Source: Paenibacillus monticola (GTDB lineage Bacteria > Bacillota > Bacilli > Paenibacillales > Paenibacillaceae). Taken from it: DNA of 64,000 nt. The notes under the pieces are model-generated. The model was not told where the DNA came from. It made no database searches and saw only the letters and a program-made list of their open reading frames with translations. Shown here in pieces: positions 8,060 through 19,245 of this stretch. Position numbers and translations under genes: made by a program. The stretch's first letter is position 1. Every line of letters starts with the position of its first letter. The stretch covers positions 806,001 to 870,000 of the forward strand of contig NZ_WJXB01000001.1 in the NCBI RefSeq assembly GCF_009664975.1. Direction: 5' to 3'.

Positions 8060-10036
8060 ATGGAGCTGATTGTAACTGCAAGAAGCAAATATCAAGAAGA
8101 TATAGAATATACCGTATTGGACAGGCACGAACTAAGTTCATCTGTAGAGATAACAGGCGGAAACGGTAGCGCCAAACAGCCATTTCAGGCAGTAGTACGG
8201 ATAAGAAATCTAGGGAGCTTGGCGTGGGCAGGAGTCATTCATTTGGAGCTGCCGTTTGCTAAAGTAAATCCGCGGTTCTTTCTGCCGGCATTTATGTACG
8301 GCCGGAACCGGGGTGAAGCTCCCCAGAATGTTCCGAATGAGTTCCCGAGGCTGAGAGAAGGCAATCCCTCACGTCCTTCTTCCCCTTGGTGGATGGTGCG
8401 AAGCGACCGGTTGTCGCATCCGGCGGCCCTTGTATATGACACGGGTAAAATATATGGCCTTTGCGCCAGCCCCTATTTCATAAACAAGAATGGAGTCAAG
8501 GCCCAGTGGAAACCGGAGCTGTCGGGTGAGTTCTGCCAGTATGGCGGCTTTACCTGCTCACTTGCCAAAGGAACGGTCGGGTATACGCTTGGTTATGAGA
8601 ATGCTCCGTTATTATTCATTAAATCGCGTCTGGTCAAGGAACGGGCACCTCTTGATGAGAATTGCTTTGAATTAGCAGCTGCTGAGTCTGTAGAGTTCAC
8701 AATAGACTTGTATGAGTATGAGGCGGAGTCTGAGCTGGGCATCAATACTGTACTGGAAGACATTTATTACCGTTATCATCAGCCTCCAAGACAGGGCAGT
8801 GATATCCGGACGGCTGCGGCCGATCTGTCGAAGGCAATCTATCAATATGCCTGGCTGCCTGAGGAACGGAGCTATTCCACATTTGTCTATGAGGACAAGG
8901 AGACGGGCGGATACCGGTATAATAAAATCATCTCGATCAGCTGGACGGACGGCTTGTCTGTAGCCACTCCGGTTCTGATGGCCGCGCTGCGGCTTGAAGA
9001 TGAGCCCATGCGTGAGCAGGCGCTCTCCTGCATAGAGAATATCATAGAGAATTCCCTGAACCCGGCTTCGGGGCTTCCTTATGAGGCATATCAGGACGGG
9101 AAATGGAGTGTAGCCGGCTGGTGGTTTGACGGGATGCGCACTCCGGGTCATTCGGCTTATCTGTGCGCGCAGGCAATGTTCTATATTATGAAGGCTTATG
9201 AATTTGAGAAAAGGATCAAAAATTGCCTCCACGAGGATTGGATGGTCTTTGTGAAAAAGGTACTCCCCGTGTTGGAGAAAAGCAAAAATTCAGATGATGA
9301 ATATCCGACTATTCTGTCTGAGAGAACCGGTGCAGGGCTTGAATATGATTCCTTCAGCGGAACATGGTGCATGGCCGCTATGGCCTATTACAGCTGGCTA
9401 ACCGGAGATAGATCGCATCTGGACAGCCTGAAGCGCAGTGAGAAACATTACTATGAAACCTATGTGAAACGAATGGAATGCTATGGGGCTCCGCTTGATG
9501 CGGATAAGGCGGTAGATTCCGAAGGCATTCTGGCATACATCAAAGCAGTCAGATTTCTGCATGCCCTCACGGGCGATGAGCTGTATCTCGATCATATGAG
9601 GGATGCGATAAATTACGAGTTCACTTTTAAATTTGCTTACAACTCACCGGTTAAGGTACCTCCACTAAGCACGATCGGCTGGTCCAGCTGTGGGGGAAGC
9701 GTTACTTCTGTCGCGAATCCGCATATTCATCCGATGTCCAGTAATGTGGTGGACGAGCTTTACTACTATGTTCAGCAGCGTGAAGATCCATATGTGTTGC
9801 AGCGGATGCTGGATACGGTCGGCTGGGGTTGTCAGACCTACAACCGGTTTGATAAGGAATTCGGCCACGGCCTAACGGGCTGGATGTCCGAGAGATTTTG
9901 CCACTCAGAAGGTCTGGTGACGGAGACTTACAGCGACGGTTCGCCGGCTAGCACCTGGTTCTGCCTGATGCCCTGGGCCGGCGGCAGTGTGATAGAAGGA
10001 TTGGTCGGTGACTACTGGGAATCGAATGTAAAATAG
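8060..10036 (+). CDS. Unrecognised protein, probable (alpha/alpha)6-type glycoside hydrolase-like
   Basis: 658 residues with no signal peptide. I could not place it in a named family. The first 230 or so residues look beta-rich (LELPFAKVNPRFFLPAF). Residues from about 270 on look like repeated alpha-hairpins of an (alpha/alpha)6 toroid with conserved-looking acidic and aromatic patches: SWTDGLSVATPV, WWFDGMRTPGHSAY, GLEYDSFSGTWC, IGWSSCGGSV. This beta-domain plus toroid layout is common in glycosidases and lyases. ATG 8060 follows GGAGG at the right distance; an in-frame TTG at 8027 lies inside the cre-like site and is unlikely. The gene is monocistronic, divergent from an AraC regulator, and followed by a terminator. 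Context suggests a role in plant glycan breakdown (inference). Confidence 0.85.
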   Translation: MELIVTARSKYQEDIEYTVLDRHELSSSVEITGGNGSAKQPFQAVVRIRNLGSLAWAGVIHLELPFAKVNPRFFLPAFMYGRNRGEAPQNVPNEFPRLREGNPSRPSSPWWMVRSDRLSHPAALVYDTGKIYGLCASPYFINKNGVKAQWKPELSGEFCQYGGFTCSLAKGTVGYTLGYENAPLLFIKSRLVKERAPLDENCFELAAAESVEFTIDLYEYEAESELGINTVLEDIYYRYHQPPRQGSDIRTAAADLSKAIYQYAWLPEERSYSTFVYEDKETGGYRYNKIISISWTDGLSVATPVLMAALRLEDEPMREQALSCIENIIENSLNPASGLPYEAYQDGKWSVAGWWFDGMRTPGHSAYLCAQAMFYIMKAYEFEKRIKNCLHEDWMVFVKKVLPVLEKSKNSDDEYPTILSERTGAGLEYDSFSGTWCMAAMAYYSWLTGDRSHLDSLKRSEKHYYETYVKRMECYGAPLDADKAVDSEGILAYIKAVRFLHALTGDELYLDHMRDAINYEFTFKFAYNSPVKVPPLSTIGWSSCGGSVTSVANPHIHPMSSNVVDELYYYVQQREDPYVLQRMLDTVGWGCQTYNRFDKEFGHGLTGWMSERFCHSEGLVTETYSDGSPASTWFCLMPWAGGSVIEGLVGDYWESNVK

Positions 10037-10088
10037 ACGTTCGTGAATGTAAGAGGCACGCACCAGAAACGGATTCAAAAACAAAAAG

Positions 10089-10125
10089 CAGCGATTTTCC
10101 GTTAACCGGAGAATCGCTGTTTTTT
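10089..10125 (+). terminator. Rho-independent terminator
   Basis: Arms CAGCGATTTTCC (10089-10100) and GGAGAATCGCTG (10108-10119), pairing with one G-T wobble, are followed by six T residues. It ends the transcript of the unknown glycosidase-like gene. Confidence 0.85.
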
Positions 10126-10165
10126 GGATTGAACGCGTTGTCCTGTAACATGCGTATCTTCAAAA

Positions 10166-10181
10166 ATGACAACGCTTTCTT
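10166..10181 (+). promoter_or_regulatory. Candidate CcpA cre site
   Basis: ATGACAACGCTTTCTT matches the cre consensus with one mismatch and lies 63 nt upstream of the importer operon that starts at 10244. It suggests glucose repression of this importer. Confidence 0.55.
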
Positions 10182-10243
10182 AAGAATGTTGGCTTTCGAC
10201 GCTCTGATTCGAAGGGTATACTGAAAACAAAGGAGGAGCAGAT

Positions 10244-11227
10244 ATGGAGTTGGATACACACGTAACCGGAATTAAGGGAAAAACAGAACAGCGAACGCAG
10301 TTGTGGAAGCGGTTTAAAAAACAAAAAACACTGCACCTGTTCGTTGGGCTCGGCATGATATTTTTGCTTGTCTTCGCCTATACGCCGATGTTCGGCATTC
10401 TAATGGCATTTAAGCAGTATTCCATCTCTACCGGAATTAAGGGCATTTTTACAAGCGAATGGGTGGGATTAAAGCATTTCAATGAGTTCTTTAATGACTA
10501 TCAGTTTGGAACAATCGTTCGAAATACGCTGGCATTGAGTCTGCTAAAAATCCTTTTTTCTTTTCCGGCTCCCATATTGCTGGCCATTCTATTAAGCGAA
10601 GTGAAAAATTTGAAGTTTAAGCGTTTTGTCCAAACGATCAGCTATTTGCCCCATTTCATCTCGTGGGTTGTCGTCGCAGGCATCGCTTTCGCCTTCCTGT
10701 CGACGGATATCGGGATGGTCAATAAAGCGCTTCTAGGGCTAGGCATAATCGACAAGCCGCTTGACATATTGACGAACCCCAACTATTTCTGGGGACTGGC
10801 GACTGGAAGTGCCGTCTGGAAGGAGATGGGCTGGTGGACGATTATCTTCCTGGCCGCTATAGCGGGCATTAACCCGTCATTATACGAAGCCGCGCAGATC
10901 GACGGAGCGGGCCGCTTGGCTCGAATTCGCCATATTACGTTCCCTGGAATGAAAGGAACGATCGTCGTTGTACTTATTCTGACGATCGGAAGCATTCTGG
11001 GCGGAGGACTGGTGGGCTCCAACTTCGAGCAGGCGTATCTGTTCGGCAACAGCATCAACAATCCGACTTCGGAGATCGTGCAAACTTATGCGTTTAAGGT
11101 CGGATTAAGAGACGGGAGATTTTCCTATGCGGCAGCGATTGATTTGATCCAGTCCGTCATTTCCGTCATCCTGATTTTCTCCAGCAACTACATTGCCAAA
11201 CGCACTTCGGGATCAAGTCTATTCTAG
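10244..11227 (+). CDS. Sugar ABC transporter permease, LplB type
   Basis: 327-residue membrane permease with a short cytoplasmic N-terminus, first membrane segment near residues 38-60 and about six segments overall. The EAA loop is LYEAAQIDGAGRLARIRHIT near residue 210. The family hallmark YTPMFGILMAFKQY follows the first segment, and the end SNYIAKRTSGSSLF is typical of LplB. ATG 10244 follows AAAGGAGGAGC. It is the first gene of a permease-permease-lipoprotein operon. Substrate probably an oligosaccharide; the nearby GH2 and decayed GH95 genes hint at galactose- or fucose-decorated glycans (inference). Confidence 0.93.
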   Translation: MELDTHVTGIKGKTEQRTQLWKRFKKQKTLHLFVGLGMIFLLVFAYTPMFGILMAFKQYSISTGIKGIFTSEWVGLKHFNEFFNDYQFGTIVRNTLALSLLKILFSFPAPILLAILLSEVKNLKFKRFVQTISYLPHFISWVVVAGIAFAFLSTDIGMVNKALLGLGIIDKPLDILTNPNYFWGLATGSAVWKEMGWWTIIFLAAIAGINPSLYEAAQIDGAGRLARIRHITFPGMKGTIVVVLILTIGSILGGGLVGSNFEQAYLFGNSINNPTSEIVQTYAFKVGLRDGRFSYAAAIDLIQSVISVILIFSSNYIAKRTSGSSLF

Positions 11228-11242
11228 GAAGGAGGAGCGTGC

Positions 11243-12124
11243 ATGCAGCTCAGCCAAAAACAAAAAGATCGTATCATGGACGCTATGATTTATGCATTAC
11301 TAGCCATTCTGACGTTATCGATGCTTTATCCGTTCTATTACGTCCTGATTCTTTCCTTCAATAAAGGAACCGATTCGCTTCTTGGGGGCGTCTATCTATG
11401 GCCAAGGACCTTTTCCTTTGAAAATTACGCGCGATTTTTGGATGACCCCCACTGGTACCGTGCTTTTTTGGTCACGATTATGAGAACGCTTGCAGGAACC
11501 GTCCTAGGCGTCCTTTTTACCTGTTTGGTTGCTTATGGGCTGTCTCACCGCGATCTTCTGTTTCGCAAAGGTTATTTCACGGTCATTATATTCGCGATGT
11601 ACTTTTCCGGCGGTTTGATACCGTATTACGTCGTTCTGCGCTCACTGGGGCTGCTGAACACGTTTGGTGTCTATGTCATTCCTTCCATGTTAAGTACGTT
11701 TTTTCTGCTGATAGCCATTTCGTTCTTTCAGGAAATTCCGAGTGAACTTAAGGAGTCGGCTTACATGGACGGGGCTACCGAGCTCGTTATTTTCTACCGG
11801 ATCATCCTTCCCGTCTCTATGCCGCTGATCGCAACCATGTCGCTTTTCTTGGGGGTTGGTCAATGGAACTCTTGGCTGGATTCCGCTTACTTCGTGCAGT
11901 CGGAAGGTCTGCGGACGCTCGCTTTCCGGATGATGGAGGTTATCAACAAGAGCAATGCGCCGATGGACGCTGTAGCCGTTGCGAACAGCGCTTCAGCGGG
12001 CGTCACCAGCTATTCGCTTCAGGTAGCGGCTATGGTTATATCTATCGCGCCTATCGTGTGCGTCTATCCGTTCCTCCAGAGGTTTTTCATTCAAGGCATT
12101 ATGCTGGGTTCCGTGAAGGGTTGA
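11243..12124 (+). CDS. Sugar ABC transporter permease, LplC/YtcP type
   Basis: Second permease of the importer; 293 residues, about six membrane segments. The EAA loop is ELKESAYMDGATELVIFYRI, and the C-terminus FIQGIMLGSVKG is the usual end of this family. ATG 11243 follows GGAAGGAGGAGC 15 nt after the preceding stop, so the two are translated together. The gene is followed by a 64-nt gap that contains a cre-like site and then the lipoprotein gene. Confidence 0.94.
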   Translation: MQLSQKQKDRIMDAMIYALLAILTLSMLYPFYYVLILSFNKGTDSLLGGVYLWPRTFSFENYARFLDDPHWYRAFLVTIMRTLAGTVLGVLFTCLVAYGLSHRDLLFRKGYFTVIIFAMYFSGGLIPYYVVLRSLGLLNTFGVYVIPSMLSTFFLLIAISFFQEIPSELKESAYMDGATELVIFYRIILPVSMPLIATMSLFLGVGQWNSWLDSAYFVQSEGLRTLAFRMMEVINKSNAPMDAVAVANSASAGVTSYSLQVAAMVISIAPIVCVYPFLQRFFIQGIMLGSVKG

Positions 12125-12139
12125 TTTTGTTGGCATGAT

Positions 12140-12155
12140 ATTAAAGCGTTTGCAT
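12140..12155 (+). promoter_or_regulatory. Candidate cre site inside the importer operon
   Basis: ATTAAAGCGTTTGCAT matches the cre consensus with one mismatch (T for G at position 3). It lies between the second permease and the binding-protein gene, where CcpA could act on an internal promoter or as a roadblock. Confidence 0.45.
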
Positions 12156-12188
12156 TAATATAAACATCACTTGTTTGGAGGGGTTATT

Positions 12189-13754
12189 ATGAAAAGAAAC
12201 AAAGGGAAGAAGGCACTGCTCTTATCGCTCATCCTAATGATGACGATAGCGATGATGTCCGCATGCGGAAATAGCAACGATGGTCAAGTCAATAACTCGG
12301 CGGGGAGCGAACCGCCCGCCAAAAGCAACGAGGTGAAGGAGCTATCCCTGTTTATCGATGCCTCCTGGTATCCGGTGAAGGAATGGACGGGAGCGGTTGC
12401 CGAGAAAATTACCGAAAAGACGGGCGTTAAGCTGAAAGTGACGGTCGCTACCGATGATAAGCAGCTTCCGCTCATGATCGCTTCGGGAGATCTCCCCGAT
12501 CTGGTCTTTACTAATTCCAATATCGATCGGATGTCCGATTCGAAGCTGTCTTATCCCTGGAACGAGCTGATCAAGAAATACGCGCCTGAATTTAAGATCG
12601 ATCCGATACGAATTGCGATCCACACGATGGATGACGGCAATTTCTATACGGTGCGCAACTCCTTCGCGACGCAGGAGGAAATGGCGCAGAACAAATACTC
12701 GGTCGGCAGCGACGGCAACCCGGGTATCGCGGTGCGCGAGGATATTCTGCAAGAGCTCGGCAATCCGCCAATAGATACCATTGACGACTTTATGAAGGTT
12801 TTGGGCATGGTCAAAGAAAAATATCCGGACATGATCCCTCTGATCATGGACAAAGATTGGATCGAGCAATACTTCCTGATGCAGTTCGGCGTCGAGGGCC
12901 TTCTGGACGGCTGGTATGAGCGGGACGGAAAAGTGGACTATGCGATCAGACAGCCGGAAATGCTGGATTTCTTCAAGTTTATGAACCGTCTGTACCGCGA
13001 AGGGGACATTCTGGCGGAGAACTTCGCCTATACGAACGATCAGATCGACGATCAGTATGCGACCAGCGGGAAGGCATTCGCGCATATGCATACGGTCAGC
13101 ATAGCAGACTCGGACAATAGCAAGGTCAAAAACGCCGGCGGTACGTATACGTTCAAAATGCTGTCTAGCTCCATTTCGAAAGATGCGAAAGCGGTCAGCT
13201 CCGGACTGGGCTTTGCAGGTACGTTTATCACGAAGAAAAACAAGGATCCGGAGGCGTCAATCAAGTTCCTTCAATATCTGGCGAGCGACGAAGGTAAAAA
13301 GTTAACGATGTTCGGTGTCGAGGGCGAGCATTGGACCTGGAACGACGAAGGGTATCCGAATTTGAAATACGATCCGTCCGACGCCGATTTCGTCAATAGC
13401 AACGGAATCAAATGGTGGTACCTGTACAACGACGGCGTTACGGAAGGCATGTTGAGCTACGTACCGGGAGCGCAGAAGACGAAAGCGTTGATGGAAAGAA
13501 AGGCGATCACGGTTTACAAGCCGGAGCTCGGCTTGATTCAGCTGCAGCCGGATTCGGACGAGAAGACGATCAAAACGAAGATCGACGAGATGATCAAAAA
13601 CGAGAAGGTTAAAATCTACTTGGCGGAGTCGGAGGAAGAAGCCGTGGCAAACTACGAGAGCATGGTGAAGAACGCCGAGAAGATCGGTCTGGATCGCTTG
13701 GTGGATTGGGCTAACCAAACCTATCAGAAGAAGAAGGATTTGTTTAAAAAATAA
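12189..13754 (+). CDS. Extracellular solute-binding lipoprotein, LplA type
   Basis: Lipid-anchored receptor that captures sugars outside the membrane and delivers them to the permeases just upstream; 521 residues. A lysine-rich N-terminus and hydrophobic core lead to a lipobox MMSAC with Cys26 as the lipid-modified residue. A Ser/Asn/Gly-rich linker follows. The pattern LKVTVATDDKQLPLMIASGDLPDLV is typical of family-1 binding proteins. The C-terminal segment (KPELGLIQLQPDSDEKTI) is closely matched by a pseudogene at 18729-19146. ATG 12189 has GGAGGGG upstream; an in-frame TTG at 12171 is unlikely. It comes last in the operon, not first as in the importers at 32894. Confidence 0.94.
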   Translation: MKRNKGKKALLLSLILMMTIAMMSACGNSNDGQVNNSAGSEPPAKSNEVKELSLFIDASWYPVKEWTGAVAEKITEKTGVKLKVTVATDDKQLPLMIASGDLPDLVFTNSNIDRMSDSKLSYPWNELIKKYAPEFKIDPIRIAIHTMDDGNFYTVRNSFATQEEMAQNKYSVGSDGNPGIAVREDILQELGNPPIDTIDDFMKVLGMVKEKYPDMIPLIMDKDWIEQYFLMQFGVEGLLDGWYERDGKVDYAIRQPEMLDFFKFMNRLYREGDILAENFAYTNDQIDDQYATSGKAFAHMHTVSIADSDNSKVKNAGGTYTFKMLSSSISKDAKAVSSGLGFAGTFITKKNKDPEASIKFLQYLASDEGKKLTMFGVEGEHWTWNDEGYPNLKYDPSDADFVNSNGIKWWYLYNDGVTEGMLSYVPGAQKTKALMERKAITVYKPELGLIQLQPDSDEKTIKTKIDEMIKNEKVKIYLAESEEEAVANYESMVKNAEKIGLDRLVDWANQTYQKKKDLFKK

Positions 13755-13760
13755 GACTGG

Positions 13761-13793
13761 GTCCGTCAGGAGCGCTGCGCGTTCCTGACGGAC
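13761..13793 (+). terminator. Hairpin after the binding-protein gene
   Basis: Perfect 11-bp arms GTCCGTCAGGA (13761-13771) and TCCTGACGGAC (13783-13793). Only a short T stretch follows, so it is either a modest terminator or a 3' mRNA-stabilising structure. Confidence 0.6.
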
Positions 13794-13849
13794 TTTGCAC
13801 GCTATATTGCAGGTGAAGGCAAATGGGAGAACGGAAAAGGCGGGAAAAT

Positions 13850-14524
13850 GATGAAGCTGGAGTATGATTCGCCCGGTACGGCATGGAAAGAGGCTCTTCC
13901 GATTGGCGCCGCACGATTATAACCGGCTGGACGCCGGGCAATATTTACAAGAAGTCCGGAGCCTGATTTTTCAATGATCGGATCGAGGAGGCGGAGCGGC
14001 TGTTTCTGACCGCATGATGGGCGAGCCGATCCATATGCAAGCCTACCTGCCTTTTTGCGACCTGAATCTGGCGTTCCCCGGATATCGCGAGGTTACGCGA
14101 TATCGGCGTGAATTGGATCTGCGGCGGGCGGTGGCGACCGTATCCTATGAAGCCTACGGATGCGAATACACGCGCGAAATCTTCTGTTCCCGCCCGAGCG
14201 GCTGCCTGGTGATTCGGCTGACTGGACGAACACGTCGAAGACCATAAAGCCTTGTATGAACGAGTCTTGATAAGGCTGGGGGGAGCCGGGGCGGACGAGC
14301 GAACTGGCGGCAAGCGACGTCCGACGGAGCGGCGCGTACTCGACATTCGGGAGATGGAGGCCCCGTCGCTCGCCGCGTTATATTTTCAGTTCGGCCAGTA
14401 TATGCTCATTGCGTCTTCCAGACCGAGCGAGCAACCTTCCAACTTGCAAGGCATATGGAATGAAGAAGAATGGCCGGAATGGGGAAGCAAATGCGAAGGA
14501 ACGATATCTCGCTTCCTTTTCTGA
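13850..14524 (+). pseudogene. GH95 alpha-L-fucosidase remnant (decayed)
   Basis: Several short blocks in different frames match the intact GH95 protein encoded at 30334. ATG 13850 begins YDSPGTAWKEALPIG, the family N-terminus, then hits a stop. A second block from about 14014 reads YLPFCDLNLAFPGYREVTRY. A third, around 14350-14500, reads LYFQFGQYMLIASSRP and PSNLQGIWN. The blocks keep family order but large parts are missing, including the catalytic C-terminal half. Stops and frame changes rule out a working enzyme. It lies between an importer operon and an AraC gene, so a fucosidase once probably belonged to this importer cluster. Confidence 0.88.
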
Positions 14525-14569
14525 TTTTTTATTAAGCAAGATCCTCCTGCCCTTTGCTTAGTTTCTTGC

Positions 14570-15409
14570 TTATCTGTGGCGGTTACGGATATAACGTCCT
14601 GGAGGTATTCCTTCCGATTTCGTAAATTGCTTGGTAAAGGAATAAATATCCCCATAACCAAGACTAATGGCTACGTGTTTAATGGGGAGTCCGGAGAGGA
14701 GCATCATTTTGGCCTGTTTCATTAAATGTTCAATGTGGTACCGCTGAGGGGAAACTCCGGTTGTGGCTTTAAATAGCTTCCTGAAATTCTCATAGCCCAT
14801 ATTTACGGCTGCTGCGGCTTCCTTAATATCGTAATGGATATCATTGGCGCCGCTGATCAGTTGGCAAGCCTTCGAGATTTTGTGATGATTGTGCTCTCTC
14901 TGAGTATGATGTACGCTGCCGTGCAAACGGATAATAAGCTCTTGTGCTCTCATCAGCAAATAGGGGAGCCTTTCATCTACTGCGCCTTTAAGGGTGTTTA
15001 ACAGGGCGGCAAAATCATTCACTATATCGCTTGTATGCCGTGTCGGTTGTATCTCTTGATCGGAATTTATAATGCCGAGCGTTTTGAGGTAATGATAGAC
15101 AGGATAACCTATGCTGATATAAAACTCGATCCATTCCCCATTCGGCTCGATTTCGGTGGAGTGCATACGATCGGGCAAACGCTGTACCAGATCCCCCGCT
15201 TTCATCGGAATAGCGGTACCGTCCTTTGAGATAAATCGTCCGTTGCCTTGCAGGACCAAAAAACAGCTGTAATATCCGATCCTGAAGTCATACTGGGAAC
15301 GCTCTGCCGTTCTTTTTCTCATAAAGCCGCATGACAAAATGCCCTGGTCGAAATCGTCTCCGATACAACGGTATACGACATCGTTTTCTTTTATAGCATC
15401 GAAATTCAT
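14570..15409 (-). CDS. AraC family transcriptional regulator
   Basis: 279-residue one-component regulator. The N-terminal half carries a cupin-like ligand domain (FLVLQGNGRFISKDG, MKAGDLVQRLPDRMH). The C-terminal 100 residues hold the AraC DNA-binding pair (AAAVNMGYENFRKLFKA, SLGYGDIYSFTKQFTK). ATG 15409 has AGGTAGGTG about 10 nt upstream. It is divergent from the GH2 beta-galactosidase with a 141-nt shared promoter region, so it very likely regulates that gene. The inducing sugar is not evident from sequence. Confidence 0.93.
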   Translation of the reverse strand: MNFDAIKENDVVYRCIGDDFDQGILSCGFMRKRTAERSQYDFRIGYYSCFLVLQGNGRFISKDGTAIPMKAGDLVQRLPDRMHSTEIEPNGEWIEFYISIGYPVYHYLKTLGIINSDQEIQPTRHTSDIVNDFAALLNTLKGAVDERLPYLLMRAQELIIRLHGSVHHTQREHNHHKISKACQLISGANDIHYDIKEAAAAVNMGYENFRKLFKATTGVSPQRYHIEHLMKQAKMMLLSGLPIKHVAISLGYGDIYSFTKQFTKSEGIPPGRYIRNRHR

Positions 15410-15476
15410 ATTGTCACTTCACCTACCTAAATGGATAAATGAATTACCAGACCTAACATTTTATATGAAGACTTGT

Positions 15477-15491
15477 CCTTATATTATAAGG
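15477..15491. promoter_or_regulatory. 15-bp palindrome in divergent promoter region
   Basis: CCTTATATTATAAGG is a perfect palindrome around a central T, between the AraC gene and the GH2 gene. It could be an operator or simply overlap an AT-rich promoter element. Confidence 0.3.
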
Positions 15492-15532
15492 GTATCGATT
15501 TTCTTAGCACAACCAATTAAGACAATTTATGA

Positions 15533-18652
<3,120 letters not shown>

Positions 18653-18728
18653 ATAGTAGATCCTCGAAAGCGAAGGATAGAAGTGAATTTTTGATAAAGG
18701 CACTGGCCAAAGTCAGAGGTCTTTATTG

Positions 18729-19146
18729 ATTAACGACGATTCATTGGCATTGGCTTCTAGTACATCGGATCGGACTCCGCAATGTGCATCAGCGCCTTAT
18801 TCTGACTTACGGGAAGGATATGGGCTGAAGCAATTCCTTGACTACCTGGCGTCCGAACAGGCTCAAGTCCTGATCAACTGGGGCGTTGAAGGAGCTGAAA
18901 GCGATCACCACTTACAAGCCGCAGCTCGGACTAATTCAGGCGCAACCGGATTCTACGGAAAAAACAATCAAGACCAAGATCGACGAGATGATCAAAAATG
19001 AAAAGGTCAAGATTTATCTGGCTGAATCTGAAGAAGAAGCGGTTGCAAATTATGAGAATATGGTGAAGACTGCCGAAAGTCTGGGGTTGCAGCGGCTGGT
19101 GGACTGGGCCAACGACACATATCAGAAGAAGGTTTTGTTCGAGTAA
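18729..19146 (+). pseudogene. Solute-binding-protein remnant (C-terminal fragments)
   Basis: Two pieces in different frames match the C-terminal part of the binding protein at 12189-13754. The first piece includes FLDYLASEQAQVLINWGVEG (matching FLQYLASDEGKKLTMFGVEG). It breaks off near 18890 and shifts frame to KAITTYKPQLGLIQAQPD, which continues to the natural C-terminus and TAA 19146. About 55 residues are deleted at the junction, and the N-terminal two thirds, including the lipobox, are absent. The last 85 codons are otherwise intact and very similar to the functional copy. A good terminator still follows. Confidence 0.88.
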
Positions 19147-19157
19147 GCCAAGGGCAA

Positions 19158-19196
19158 CCGGTAGAGAGTCATACCTCTACCGGATTTTTCTTTTTC
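19158..19196 (+). terminator. Rho-independent terminator
   Basis: Arms CCGGTAGAG (19158-19166) and CTCTACCGG (19175-19183) are followed by ATTTTTCTTTTTC. It lies after the binding-protein remnant and before the kinase gene. Confidence 0.85.
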
Positions 19197-19245
19197 ATGG
19201 TACGTTTAGAAGAAACCATTCCGGTATTCAGGAGGATTCGTCACC

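Noticed and set aside
12342..13091. 249-codon minus-strand open frame opposite the binding-protein gene
   Set aside because: The plus-strand protein is a clear lipoprotein of full length. The antisense frame is low-complexity His/Arg/Val-rich and unlike any family.
10244..14524. Horizontal transfer of the importer plus GH95 remnant on grounds of a more GC-rich look
   Set aside because: The difference is only a visual impression; no composition was computed and no mobility genes flank the segment.
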